This document shows, in pieces, positions 8,695-17,295 of a stretch of DNA of 33,332 bases (within the stretch, counting starts at the first letter, position 1; the number at the start of each line of letters is the position of its first letter). A model generated the notes under the pieces. The model was given only the letters and a program-made list of their open reading frames with translations. It had not been told where the DNA came from and did no database searches. The translations under genes and the position numbers were made by a program. This DNA comes from Verrucomicrobiales bacterium. Lineage in GTDB: Bacteria > Verrucomicrobiota > Verrucomicrobiia > Verrucomicrobiales > DEV007. The DNA is taken from NCBI GenBank assembly GCA_024638765.1, contig JAHEJT010000038.1, positions 1 to 33,332 of the forward strand, read 5' to 3'.

Positions 8695-8833
8695 GTGTAG
8701 ATTCCGGTTACCGCCAGATCGCGGTCGCGGACAAGAATGCACGATCGAGCCCCCGGCGAAAGCAGGAATTTTGTCTTCGCGTATTCAGACCCAGGCCGGG
8801 CTTGCGCCGGGATGGAGCGCGGACACCGCCGGA

Positions 8834-8905
8834 TCTTCAGGCGGAGGCATGGTAAAGTCGCAGCAGCACGCCATCGCGCGCCTCACCGCGGCCTCCGCCT
8901 GAAGA
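8834..8905 (-). repeat. 15-bp perfect inverted repeat at the end of the PEP-CTERM gene
   Basis: TCTTCAGGCGGAGGC at 8834-8848 is the exact reverse complement of 8891-8905, with 42 bases between. The right arm lies inside the coding end of the PEP-CTERM gene, where it encodes part of the FFRRRPR tail. The left arm lies 35 bases beyond its stop. The hairpin could act as a terminator-like or mRNA-stabilising structure between this operon and panC-nadB. The long loop and lack of a T run argue against a standard intrinsic terminator. Confidence 0.6.
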
Positions 8906-9749
8906 AAACGACGCGTGAGAGGATTGTCAGGGCCAGAAGAAACGCGGTGGCGGGCTCGGGGACGGGCGTGAAATTCAAATCCCGGAATCCAATTTCGTGA
9001 TCTTTGCCGTCCTGAAAACCGGCCCCTCCCTGATCCGTGAACGTCAGGGTCACGCCAATAATGTTGTCACTGAACTCCACGAGGACATTGCCTGCCGCAT
9101 CGGCGTTGTTGACCTTATCCAGGCCGATGAGAGTATCCGTGCCGACGGTGCCCACGAAGTTGGTATCAGTAATAGTGAAGGTTGGGTCCACCGTCCCACC
9201 GCCGGCCAGGTTCCCGACAATCGTGACCTGGTCCGCCCACTGCGCCTCGGTGGGATCCGGATCTTCACGATCGATATCGTAGAGGGTAAAGCTGGTGAAG
9301 CCCGATAACGCTGAGGTCAAAGTCACTTCGTCAATAAAACTGATCTCGAGAGTAATGCTCTCCGTGGCAAAATCGGGTTTAAACCGCCACTCGAGGCTCC
9401 CCGCGGTTCCTCCGCCAACGCCGCCCTTGAGACGATTGGTGTCGTCGGGACCGTTCTTGTCAAAGAGGGTGGTATCTCCGCTGAACTCCCACTCCACGTC
9501 ATATCCGTCCTCATTGACGGTGTGCGTCAAAACCGGCGGAGGGCCGGGATCGGGCCAGTCTCCGTCGGGATCCACATCCGTGTTCCACACGATAGTCCCC
9601 GCCTCGAGCGCAGGCATCGCCAGGATGCTGAAGCACACGGCTGACACGACGATCCGTAGCCAACCATTGATGCTGGAGATTCCGTATTTCACTTTTTCTT
9701 GGTCCCTCCGGGCCGTCATTTCCAGGCAATTTCTGTTGGACGATTTCAT
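8883..9749 (-). CDS. PEP-CTERM sorting-signal protein
   Basis: This 288-residue exported protein is a probable exosortase substrate. It has an N-terminal signal peptide (hydrophobic stretch about residues 31-50, ending in ALEAG). A beta-rich body follows with many Asp, Gly and Thr, such as TSFTLYDIDRED and GVTLTFTDQGG, and resembles a jelly-roll or adhesin-like fold. The tail begins with VPEPAT near residue 263, then a hydrophobic segment, then RRRPR. That is the tripartite PEP-CTERM signal cut and anchored or released by exosortase. The ATG overlaps the stop of the upstream zinc-ribbon gene as ATGA. A later ATG (codon 12) is also possible. An exosortase is encoded at 27705-28694. The protein is unnamed and its exact function is unknown. 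Confidence 0.9.
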   Translation of the reverse strand: MKSSNRNCLEMTARRDQEKVKYGISSINGWLRIVVSAVCFSILAMPALEAGTIVWNTDVDPDGDWPDPGPPPVLTHTVNEDGYDVEWEFSGDTTLFDKNGPDDTNRLKGGVGGGTAGSLEWRFKPDFATESITLEISFIDEVTLTSALSGFTSFTLYDIDREDPDPTEAQWADQVTIVGNLAGGGTVDPTFTITDTNFVGTVGTDTLIGLDKVNNADAAGNVLVEFSDNIIGVTLTFTDQGGAGFQDGKDHEIGFRDLNFTPVPEPATAFLLALTILSRVVFFRRRPR

Positions 9750-11416
9750 TGGGCCGATGAGACCATGATTCCGGTCTCAACCCGCCAGCCGTCCTGGACC
9801 AGTCCCACGAGCCGGACCTGCCGGGTTTTCATGGAGTCGCGGTCAAACTTGATTTCCACCATGAGGCGGCGCGGCTTTTCCGGCGAGGCGCTACCAAGCA
9901 TGAAATCGAGTTCCTTGGCCTCGGCGCTGGCCCGCGGGATGTAGCCGTAGGCCATCAGCGTGTTGTCGCTGGGATCCTGGAGACGCACGCAGAGGTATTT
10001 GCTCCGGTCGTAGTGGAAGTTGTAATAGTCGTCGGGAGCAGCCAGGACCCGGAAAATCCTCTCCATTTCCCTGATCGTCCCGATTTCGACGATCTCACCC
10101 CATTCCACCGGGTTGAATCCCACCGAGGATTCCCACTCGATGAGATCCCCTTCGGGCAAGTGCTCCACGCGGAAGACCGCGAGATCGTAATTTTCGAACT
10201 GCACCACGACCTCGGTCAACGGGTAATCGATATCACCGGGAACCGAGTGAGCCGGGGCATTGGAAGTAATGGAAATATAGTCGGCGGCCGCCTCTTCCGG
10301 ATGGATGGCGTAATAGGACTCCATCCGGGAGATAATCTTGTCATGACTGCGCACGAATTGCGCTTTTTCCGGCCAGGATTCGGCGCGCAGGAAGCCGCGC
10401 ACCGTTTCTTCCGCCCGGCCTCTGAGTTCTCCTGATCCCGCGTAGAGGACGCTTTCTTTTTTGTCGGCCCTAGCGTGCTGCTCGATCGATTGCTGATCAG
10501 CATATTTACCGGTAAGGCTGAGAAGGCAGACTTTGATCACCGCCGCCAGGAGCACAGCAAACGCGAACCCTTTGACCAGGGGCACCTTCTTCAGAGATTG
10601 GATGGGCGAAAAAAGTCCCTGGCGCGATTCGGGTACCGTCACCATGAAGAGCCCCGGATTGAGCAAGGCTTCCTTGTCTTGTTCGCGATTGCGCCCCTTG
10701 ATGCCCTTTTTCGGATGTGGCGCCCGAATCGCCGAATAGCAATTGGGGCAACGCGTGTCTTGCCCCGCCATGTTTGCGTAAAGCTCGGTTACCTGGTTGC
10801 AAGCCGGGCAGGGGAAAAAGAGGCGCCCCTTTGAAATCTGCGCCCGCATTGCTCTTACCGGGGCGACACTGAGCACACCCTGGGGCATGAAGACGCGATT
10901 CTTGATCACCTCCAGCGGATTTTTCCTTCGAGTTTTCTTGGCGGTGGATTTTGACTTCGCGGTAGGTTGTCCCGATGAATGGGATGCATCGGGCCCGGCA
11001 ATTCCGCCAGTGAGCTGGTGGAGCAGTTCGTCGAGTTCCCGATTGCAGCGCTGGATTTCTCCCGCCAGGGCGGAGAGACGATTCGGATCGATCCGGGCAG
11101 GCTCGACCGCAGCTTCCGCGTTTTCCTGTGATCCGCTCGCACCGAGGCGAAGGCTGTCCTTTTTCCGGGGACCGAGCTCCGTGAGACCGCGGATGGTGGG
11201 TGCAGCCCAGTATCCCGTGATCACCGTCTCTTCGTGTCCGCGTGAGGGTGCGGGTGCGGCCTCGGATTGCTCCATCGGCGATTGCTCCGCCGGAGCCGGC
11301 AGGTCCTGGCGAGACGCGACCGATTCGCCGTCGGAATGGACGGCGCTCTCCCACTCCTCGAGATCGCGGTCGGACCTTTCGGAAGGGAGTGATGCTCTTA
11401 GAATACGGCGTAACAT
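9746..11416 (-). CDS. Zinc-ribbon single-pass membrane protein, unknown function
   Basis: I do not recognise a characterised family. From the ATG at 11416 the product has about 556 residues. The first 180 are low-complexity, charged and probably disordered, with a short helical stretch near 110-135 and a Lys/Arg-rich part near 155-170. A zinc ribbon follows with CPAC (203-206) and CPNC (223-226). A single hydrophobic segment lies near 280-302. The remaining 250 residues look folded and are rich in charged and aromatic residues. With the ribbon before the membrane span, it should be cytoplasmic and the C-terminal domain periplasmic. A TTG at 11446 is an alternative start. The stop overlaps the start of the PEP-CTERM gene, so the two are probably made together. 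Confidence 0.8.
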   Translation of the reverse strand: MLRRILRASLPSERSDRDLEEWESAVHSDGESVASRQDLPAPAEQSPMEQSEAAPAPSRGHEETVITGYWAAPTIRGLTELGPRKKDSLRLGASGSQENAEAAVEPARIDPNRLSALAGEIQRCNRELDELLHQLTGGIAGPDASHSSGQPTAKSKSTAKKTRRKNPLEVIKNRVFMPQGVLSVAPVRAMRAQISKGRLFFPCPACNQVTELYANMAGQDTRCPNCYSAIRAPHPKKGIKGRNREQDKEALLNPGLFMVTVPESRQGLFSPIQSLKKVPLVKGFAFAVLLAAVIKVCLLSLTGKYADQQSIEQHARADKKESVLYAGSGELRGRAEETVRGFLRAESWPEKAQFVRSHDKIISRMESYYAIHPEEAAADYISITSNAPAHSVPGDIDYPLTEVVVQFENYDLAVFRVEHLPEGDLIEWESSVGFNPVEWGEIVEIGTIREMERIFRVLAAPDDYYNFHYDRSKYLCVRLQDPSDNTLMAYGYIPRASAEAKELDFMLGSASPEKPRRLMVEIKFDRDSMKTRQVRLVGLVQDGWRVETGIMVSSAQ

Positions 11417-11489
11417 GGCAGGGGAAAAAGCCCTTAAAGCTGACAATTGAAGAAGTCAGTAAATTTTGGAATATACGATAAACTTATTA

Positions 11490-11517
11490 ATTATACTTAA
11501 TATAATAAATATATCAA
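11490..11517 (-). promoter_or_regulatory. Sigma70-type promoter for the zinc-ribbon/PEP-CTERM operon
   Basis: On the minus strand TTGATA (11517-11512) is followed after 16 bases by TATAAT (11495-11490). This sits in a strikingly AT-rich island (about 11456-11522) inside GC-rich DNA. The expected transcript start lies near 11483, about 65 bases before the ATG at 11416. Confidence 0.6.
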
Positions 11518-11677
11518 ACCTTCAAGCTTTTTCCCATTTTTCCCGTCTTTTTCGCGCCCCGGGGCGCCCACCCCTGCCGTGCTATCCCAACCTATTGATT
11601 GTTAGGCTCTTATAAGCATCGGCCCAACTCCGAATACCGGGACTCCCCCCGCCTGGTCTCCCCCCGGCCGCTTCGAT

Positions 11678-11705
11678 TTGACACGGACTCAGGGATGGTT
11701 AGCCT
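11678..11705 (+). promoter_or_regulatory. Possible promoter of the lipoprotein gene
   Basis: A consensus -35 box TTGACA at 11678-11683 is followed after 16 bases by TAGCCT (11700-11705), a weak -10. It lies about 45 bases before the lipoprotein ATG at 11750. The position suits the gene, but the -10 is poor. Confidence 0.3.
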
Positions 11706-11749
11706 ATGGCCCTCGAGAGCCTCGTTTTCCTGCTTCATCCGCGTTCGTC

Positions 11750-12241
11750 ATGACTACCCTCCGATCATCCCTGCCATCCTTCCGGCCCGCCGCGGCCCTC
11801 GTAGCCGCCGCGTCCCTCCTCCTGCTGCACGGCTGTGGGGGAGGTGATCCCCTCACAGAGGCAAAAAAAACGCTGGATGCCGCTTTCGCGGCGATCCAGC
11901 GCGGTGATTACCAGGCTGCTCTCGACTTTTACTCGCCCAGCTTTTTTGCCTCTACTCCTCGGGACGAATGGGCGAACACCCTCCAGGTCGCCCTGCAGAG
12001 CTTCGGGAGGCCTCAGAGCTATGCGATCACGAATTCACTGGTGGAGAAAACGCGCGGCCTCGACGGCGGCACCTACGTCGCCCTCCAGTGCACGATGACT
12101 TACCAGAAACAGGCCGTTAACGAGGACCTGCTCCTGGTCCGAAAGCGCGGTCAGGACAAATACGAAATCCAGGGCCACGCGATCAACACGCGCGGTGGCC
12201 AGAACGCTCCCGCGGCGGCGGCCCAACCGGCCCAGCCCTGA
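11750..12241 (+). CDS. Small lipoprotein of unknown function
   Basis: The 163-residue product has a basic N-terminus, a hydrophobic Ala/Leu stretch and a lipobox ending LLLLHGC, so it should be lipidated and sit in a membrane facing the periplasm. The mature part begins with a helical segment (TEAKKTLDAAFAAIQRGDYQ) and continues with FYSPSFF, a strand with YVALQCTMTY and then a LLLVRKRG strand. This layout resembles small NTF2-like or DUF4864/DUF4019-type domains, but I cannot assign one. The C-terminus ends in an Ala/Pro/Gln-rich tail. The frame is open earlier, but the ATG at 11750 gives the proper signal peptide. It converges on murJ, 21 bp away. Confidence 0.8.
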   Translation: MTTLRSSLPSFRPAAALVAAASLLLLHGCGGGDPLTEAKKTLDAAFAAIQRGDYQAALDFYSPSFFASTPRDEWANTLQVALQSFGRPQSYAITNSLVEKTRGLDGGTYVALQCTMTYQKQAVNEDLLLVRKRGQDKYEIQGHAINTRGGQNAPAAAAQPAQP

Positions 12242-12262
12242 GCGGCCGCATCCTGCGTTCCT

Positions 12263-13861
12263 CTAAGACGAACGGAAAGCCGCCCGAAGTTCCGCCAACG
12301 TCGTGGCGCGTAAAGCCACGACCATGGCCGTGTAAATCCCGATGCCTGAGGCGATCAGCAGCGCGAGCGCACCGATTCGGACCGGGGTGCCGCCCGCAAA
12401 CCAGGGCGCGATCAGCTGGTGAATTCCCCAGACCGCCGCGCCCATGAGCGCGCTGGCCGCCAGAATCTTGAAAAGGCGAGCTCCGTGTGCTTTGGGGATG
12501 CTGAGGAAGCGGTCTGCGTGCAAGCCGAGCGCCAACAAAGCCACATTAACCCAGCCCGCGATCGAAGTGGCCAGGGCAATACCCACGTGACGCAGAAATG
12601 GAAACAGCGCGATGCTGAAAACGATATTCACGATCACGGTCGTCACCGCCATGCGCATTGGGGCTCGGGTATTTTCCCGGGCGAAGTATCCGGGCTGCAG
12701 GACGCGGACCAGCACATAAGCGGGCAGGCCCAGGGCAAAGGCCCTCAACGCATTGGCCGTCTGCCGGGCGCTCTCCTGATCAAAAGGCCCTCGCTCGAAC
12801 AAGACTGAGATGATGGGAAGAGGAATCGTCACCATGGCCACCGCGGCCGGCAGCGTGATCAAGGCCGCATAATCGATACCCCTGAGAAGGCTTTCCTTCG
12901 CCGCCTCGGGCTGCTTGGACCTGAGTTTCCGCGTGATATCCGGCAAGAGCACCACTCCAAAGGCGATCCCAATCATTCCCAGGGGCAACTGGTTGATCCT
13001 GTCGGCGTAATAGATGAACGCGACCGCACCCTCCTGCAGCGACGCAATCTGCGTCCCGATAAACAGGTTCACCTGCTGGACGCCCGCACTGATGATTCCT
13101 GGCACCATTAGAATCAAGAGCCGCTTCATTATGGGAGATTTTCGCGGACGCACATAACGAATCCGCATGCCCTTCATCCGGCAGGTTATCAGGAGAGCAA
13201 AAAACTGCACGACCCCGGCGATGCAAACGCACCAGGCAAGCACATATCCGCTGGCCCCAACCATGGGAACCACCACGGCCAGACCGATCAGCAACACGAT
13301 ATTCAAGAGCACGGGCGCAAACGCAGGCATCGCGAAAATCTTGAGCGTGTTGAGCACCCCGCTGAGATGCGCCGCCATGGCCATGCACAGCAGATAGGAG
13401 AAAGTGATCCGCCCGAAGCTGACCGCCAGCTCGAACTTCTCTGTTCCGTGCGGGTAGCGCACCATTTCCCAAAACCATTCCCATGAAAACTCCATGCCGG
13501 GGGGCTTCAAGAATCCAAAAATGAGGAGCGCCATGATCCATCGCATCAGCGGAAGCGCGATCAGCGTGCCGATCCCAAGGACCAAGCCCATCAGGGAAAT
13601 CGTCTGATTGGCGAAGGATTCCGCTTCCTCGTGCCCACGCTCCTCCAACTGGCGGCCAAAGAGCGGCACGAAGGCAGCGTTAAAGGCCCCCTCACCGAAG
13701 ATCCTCCGGAACATGTTGGGCAGGCGGAAAGCGGCAAAGAAAGCCTCCGCAGCGATCCCGGTCCCGAAATACCGGGCGATGAGCACGTCCCTGAGAAAGC
13801 CGAGGACACGGCTCATCGCCGTGAACCCTCCGACCGTGGTCATTGATTTCAGCGAGGCCAT
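12263..13861 (-). CDS. murJ: Lipid II flippase MurJ
   Basis: MurJ moves lipid-linked peptidoglycan precursor across the inner membrane. The 532-residue multi-spanning protein has the usual family length and begins with the conserved region SRVLGFLRDVLIARYFG, then FFAAFRLPNMFRRIFGEGAFNAAFVP. About fourteen hydrophobic helices follow, with the typical conserved segments ISAGVQQVNLFIGTQIAS, INQLPLGMIGIAFG and RVLQPGYFARENTRAPM. The start ATG at 13861 has a good upstream site (GGAGAGGG), one of the few in this window. The gene follows the tsaC-like gene by 16 bp on the same strand, which suggests cotranscription. It converges with the lipoprotein gene. Confidence 0.96.
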   Translation of the reverse strand: MASLKSMTTVGGFTAMSRVLGFLRDVLIARYFGTGIAAEAFFAAFRLPNMFRRIFGEGAFNAAFVPLFGRQLEERGHEEAESFANQTISLMGLVLGIGTLIALPLMRWIMALLIFGFLKPPGMEFSWEWFWEMVRYPHGTEKFELAVSFGRITFSYLLCMAMAAHLSGVLNTLKIFAMPAFAPVLLNIVLLIGLAVVVPMVGASGYVLAWCVCIAGVVQFFALLITCRMKGMRIRYVRPRKSPIMKRLLILMVPGIISAGVQQVNLFIGTQIASLQEGAVAFIYYADRINQLPLGMIGIAFGVVLLPDITRKLRSKQPEAAKESLLRGIDYAALITLPAAVAMVTIPLPIISVLFERGPFDQESARQTANALRAFALGLPAYVLVRVLQPGYFARENTRAPMRMAVTTVIVNIVFSIALFPFLRHVGIALATSIAGWVNVALLALGLHADRFLSIPKAHGARLFKILAASALMGAAVWGIHQLIAPWFAGGTPVRIGALALLIASGIGIYTAMVVALRATTLAELRAAFRSS

Positions 13862-13877
13862 CCCTCTCCGTGTCTCC

Positions 13878-14903
13878 CTATGCGCTCGCGCGGCGCAGCC
13901 GCTCCATCATGGCGACGCCCAGTCCGTGTGACGGCAACGGTTCGGCAATTATTTCATCGACTCCTGCCTCGTCGAGTTCCCGTAACAGGAAAAAGAACCG
14001 CACCGCCGCCTCCGGCAGCTTTCCCGATCCCGGGCTCAGCACGGCCACCCGTACAAAGTCAGTGAGCGCCAAATATCCGTCTTCCTCACGCCCACGGTAA
14101 CTCAACAAGGCGTAGGTTTTCCCCGGTTCAGGCACGAAACTCTCGGCGCTTTGCAACAATCGAAGCGGTGTCCGCGGAGCGTAATGGGATTCCAACTGAC
14201 CGGGCGCACCGGGTGAACTCCCCTCCGGCACAGCGGTCGACTTATCAATCTTACCGTAGAGTTTCAGCTCTTCCACCGTGATCGCGCCGCTGCGCAGGAT
14301 CCGTAAGTGCGGCTTCGGATCGCCCGGCGTAATTTCCACGATGGTTGATTCCAGCCCGCAGGCACAGGCTCCTCCGTCGACGATGAGAGGAATCCTTCCC
14401 CCCAACTCCTTCAAGACAGCCGCGGCCGAAGTCGGACTGATACTGCCAAAGCGATTGGCGCTGGGAGCAGCCAGGGGCTTTTGCAAAGAGCGCATCACTT
14501 TTCGAAAAACGGGATGCGAACTGCACCGCACCGCGACGGTATCTCCGCCCGATGTCACCAGGTCGGGAACCACCTTCTTCTTCGGCAGGATCAGCGTCAG
14601 GGGACCCGGCCAGAATTCTTCCGTCAAACGACTGACGTCTTTGGCGATTGCATCCGGGATATCGGCCACGCCGGCGATCTCCCGCTTCCCCTCCACATGC
14701 ACGATGAGGGGGTCGAAGTGAGGTCGCTCTTTCGCCTCGAAGATCCGCGCCACCGCATCTTGATTGAGGGCGTCTCCCGCAAGACCGTAGACGGTTTCCG
14801 TGGGGAGAGCCACCACCTGCCCCGCCTCGAGCAAGTCCACGGCGCGACGCACGGACTCCTTCAGGCTCTCAGAGGTGTCGGTATACGCGACAACGGTATC
14901 CAT
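13878..14903 (-). CDS. L-threonylcarbamoyladenylate synthase, Sua5 type
   Basis: This enzyme makes threonylcarbamoyl-AMP from threonine, bicarbonate and ATP for the t6A modification of tRNA. The 341-residue protein has the long Sua5 layout. Residues 1-225 are the YrdC/TsaC domain with ALPTETVYGLAGDA, KERPHFDPLIVHV, WPGPLTLIL, AVRCSSHP and PLAAPSANRFG. A C-terminal Sua5 domain follows, starting after the linker with GQLESHYAPRTPLRL. The start ATG at 14903 opens directly onto family sequence, without a clear ribosome site. It is the first gene of a pair with murJ. Divergent aroK begins 157 bp away. Confidence 0.95.
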   Translation of the reverse strand: MDTVVAYTDTSESLKESVRRAVDLLEAGQVVALPTETVYGLAGDALNQDAVARIFEAKERPHFDPLIVHVEGKREIAGVADIPDAIAKDVSRLTEEFWPGPLTLILPKKKVVPDLVTSGGDTVAVRCSSHPVFRKVMRSLQKPLAAPSANRFGSISPTSAAAVLKELGGRIPLIVDGGACACGLESTIVEITPGDPKPHLRILRSGAITVEELKLYGKIDKSTAVPEGSSPGAPGQLESHYAPRTPLRLLQSAESFVPEPGKTYALLSYRGREEDGYLALTDFVRVAVLSPGSGKLPEAAVRFFFLLRELDEAGVDEIIAEPLPSHGLGVAMMERLRRASA

Positions 14904-15060
14904 TAGATAGAGATCACGGTCCCGGGAAAGTTGGATCGACTGCTGGAACGAAGCGTATGACGGCGTCGTTTTCGCGGTGCGAGATGATCGGCGGAGAAAA
15001 GAGCCTTTAAAATTACACAGGGCGCACTAACTTCAATGACAAACTAACTCTCGCTCTATC

Positions 15061-15615
15061 ATGTCAGAAAAGCGGACCACTACGCCGGCCCGAAACCTTG
15101 TCCTCATCGGTTTCATGGGTTGCGGCAAGACGACCCTGGGACGCGAAATCGCATCCAGCCTGGGATTCGAATTCGTGGATACCGACGGACTTGTTGTGGA
15201 AAGGGCCGGTCGCCGCATCCCGGATATCTTTGCCAAGGAGGGTGAATCCGGTTTCCGCGAGTTCGAATCCGACGTCTTGCGGAGCATCGCCGGACGCGAG
15301 AATATGGTCGTGGCCACCGGCGGCGGCATTATTCTGAGACCCGAGAACCGCGCGCTTCTCTCCGGGATGGGTCTCGTCGTCTGGCTGGACGCCTCGGAGG
15401 ATGCCATTTTTGACCGCATCTCCCGCAACGAGGATCGTCCGCTTCTGGCAACGGAAAATCCCCGTGAAACCATCGCCCGTTTGCTGGCGGAACGGCGACC
15501 TCTTTACGAGGAGACCGCAAGCCTCGCGATCAATACCGATCATCTGGATGGCGGGGAGATCATCCATGGAATCATCGAAAGCGCACAGGAATTCTTTTCG
15601 AGAAGTTCGACCTGA
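15061..15615 (+). CDS. aroK: Shikimate kinase AroK
   Basis: AroK phosphorylates shikimate at the 3-hydroxyl with ATP, in the pathway to chorismate and aromatic amino acids. The 184-residue P-loop kinase has the Walker A motif GFMGCGKTTLGR near residues 18-29 and the FVDTDGLV shikimate-binding Asp. It also has the FREFE segment with its substrate-binding Arg, ATGGGIIL, and RPLLA in the lid, followed by a family-typical RRPLYEETA. Length is normal. The upstream region is AT-richer than the surroundings and could hold a promoter, but no strong ribosome site precedes the ATG. queG starts 11 bp after its stop. Confidence 0.95.
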   Translation: MSEKRTTTPARNLVLIGFMGCGKTTLGREIASSLGFEFVDTDGLVVERAGRRIPDIFAKEGESGFREFESDVLRSIAGRENMVVATGGGIILRPENRALLSGMGLVVWLDASEDAIFDRISRNEDRPLLATENPRETIARLLAERRPLYEETASLAINTDHLDGGEIIHGIIESAQEFFSRSST

Positions 15616-15626
15616 TCGCCACCCTG

Positions 15627-16694
15627 ATGCTGAAGCGCTATCTCATGACATCCGCAGCCCCCATCAAGGAAGAGCTTAAGTCGCAGGTTCTCACCATTGC
15701 CGGGGAGCTGGGTTTCGATGACTGCCGGATCGCCGCGTGTGAGCGTGCGCCCCACGCCGAGATTTTCTCAGAGTGGATCGCCGAGGGATGCCACGGAGAC
15801 ATGCAATGGATGGGACGCAATCCGCAGCGCCGGATGGACCCGCGGGAAATTCTGCCGGGAGCGAAATCCATTATCGCCTTGGCAGTGAATTATTACCAGG
15901 GACCGAATTCATCTCGGGATCACCCGGGAGTCATCGCGCGATACGCCTGGGGAGACGATTATCACGACCTTATCGAGCAGAATCTCAAGGAATTCAACGC
16001 ACGGCTTACGGCACTCGGAGGAGAGCAACGCTATTACGTCGATACCGGACCGGTGCTGGAAAGAGATTTTGCAAGCGCATCAGGCTTGGGTTGGACCGGG
16101 AAGAGCACCGTCCAGATTCATCCCCGGCTGGGGACCTGGTTTTTCCTCGCGGAGATTATCACCACTCTAGAGCTGCTGCCGGATGCGCCCCTGCCGGATC
16201 GCTGCGGAAAATGCACCCGCTGCATCGATATCTGCCCCACACAAGCTATCACTCGCCCGCACTATCTCGACGCGCGCAAGTGCATCTCTTACCTGACCAT
16301 CGAACACAAAGGCGTTATTCCGGAAGAATACCGCGAAGCCATTGGCGACCGCATTTACGGTTGCGACGATTGCCTGGATGTCTGTCCCTGGAATCGGTTC
16401 GCGCGGGAATCCCGGGAAACGCGGTTTGACGCCCGCGAGTCGGTGTCGGCCATGCGACTGCGCGAATTTCTTGATCTGGACGATACCGAGTTCAGGCAGC
16501 TCTTCCGCAAGTCACCCATCAAGAGGATCAAGAGACCCGCCTTTCTTCGAAACGTCTGCGTGGCGCTGGGCAACACCGGATCGACCGAGGATCTGCCCGC
16601 ACTCACAAGAGCCGCCGCCGACCCGGATCCTCTTATTGCCACCCACGCGAAATGGGCGATCGAGAGGATTCGCAGCCGCGAAGGCGAGGACTGA
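15627..16694 (+). CDS. queG: Epoxyqueuosine reductase QueG
   Basis: QueG reduces epoxyqueuosine in tRNA to queuosine with cobalamin and two [4Fe-4S] clusters. The 355-residue protein shows the N-terminal reductase region (GELGFDDCRIA, HGDMQWMGRN, KSIIALAVNYY) and the conserved YVDTGPVLERDFA with a catalytic-region Asp. The ferredoxin-like cysteines are C193, C196, C199 and C203 (CGKCTRCIDICP), then C246, C249 and C253 (CDDCLDVCPW). The C-terminus has a HEAT-like helical extension (NTGSTEDLPALTRAAADPDP), common in longer QueG proteins. A second ATG at 15645 is an equally good start. It is cotranscribed with aroK and works directly after QueA (483-1457), which lies in a different operon. Confidence 0.95.
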   Translation: MLKRYLMTSAAPIKEELKSQVLTIAGELGFDDCRIAACERAPHAEIFSEWIAEGCHGDMQWMGRNPQRRMDPREILPGAKSIIALAVNYYQGPNSSRDHPGVIARYAWGDDYHDLIEQNLKEFNARLTALGGEQRYYVDTGPVLERDFASASGLGWTGKSTVQIHPRLGTWFFLAEIITTLELLPDAPLPDRCGKCTRCIDICPTQAITRPHYLDARKCISYLTIEHKGVIPEEYREAIGDRIYGCDDCLDVCPWNRFARESRETRFDARESVSAMRLREFLDLDDTEFRQLFRKSPIKRIKRPAFLRNVCVALGNTGSTEDLPALTRAAADPDPLIATHAKWAIERIRSREGED

Positions 16695-16747
16695 GGACGC
16701 GCAAGCGGAGCCGGCCTGCGGAAGGAGGTGAAGCCCTGGAGTATTCC

Positions 16748-17209
16748 TCAAAAGGGAATGTCGTCTTCCTGAGCGGGCTCACTGGGAGCAGAATCACCGA
16801 CGCTGGCGGTCGAAGGAGCTCTTTCCTCGCTGGCCGGCTCTCTCGAAGACGGCCGCGATCCGCCCTCCCCGTCTCGCGGTGAACCCAAAAACTGCATGTT
16901 CTCGCCGACGACGCGGAGCTTACTCCTCTTCTGGCCCGTATTCTTGTCTTCCCATGAATCCAACTGGAGGCGTCCCTCAATAAAGACCGGCCGTCCCTTT
17001 TGCAGGTATTGACCGGCGATTTCGGCGGTGCGTCCCCAGAGCACGACATCGACAAAGGTCGTTTCCTCCCGTTTCTCACCGGAATCGGTCGTGTAATTCC
17101 GATTAATGGCGAGGCCCAGGTCGGTGACTGCGTTCCCCTTTGGCGTGTATCGCACCTCAGGATCCCGCGTCAGATTCCCAATCAGCATGACTTTGTTAAG
17201 AGAGGCCAT
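16748..17209 (-). CDS. ssb: Single-stranded DNA-binding protein
   Basis: SSB coats single-stranded DNA in replication, repair and recombination. The 153-residue product has an N-terminal OB fold (residues 1-110) opening with MASLNKVMLIGNLTRDPE. It carries the AINRNY and TTFVDVVLWG strands and GRPVFIEGRLQLDSWED. A Ser/Pro/Glu-rich linker follows, and the acidic tip DDIPF is the partner-binding tail. It is the last gene of the prs-rplY-pth-rpsF-ssb run, 86 bp after rpsF. rpsR and rplI, which often follow, are absent, and queG converges from the other side. Confidence 0.96.
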   Translation of the reverse strand: MASLNKVMLIGNLTRDPEVRYTPKGNAVTDLGLAINRNYTTDSGEKREETTFVDVVLWGRTAEIAGQYLQKGRPVFIEGRLQLDSWEDKNTGQKRSKLRVVGENMQFLGSPRDGEGGSRPSSREPASEERAPSTASVGDSAPSEPAQEDDIPF

Positions 17210-17295
17210 AATTTGGGATACTAGGGCCTGGGCGCCCTCTTGACCATCTTTCTTTTCGTCCGACGCTCCCCCGCCGGCACGGAGTCGATGGCGGT

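Larger units (their letters stand above)
11417..11749. other. Divergent intergenic region
   Basis: This 333-bp gap separates the minus-strand zinc-ribbon operon from the plus-strand lipoprotein gene. It contains the AT-rich island with the minus-strand promoter. It also has a possible plus-strand promoter: TTGACA at 11678-11683 with a weak -10 (TAGCCT) after 16 bases. No gene is supported here. Confidence 0.6.
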
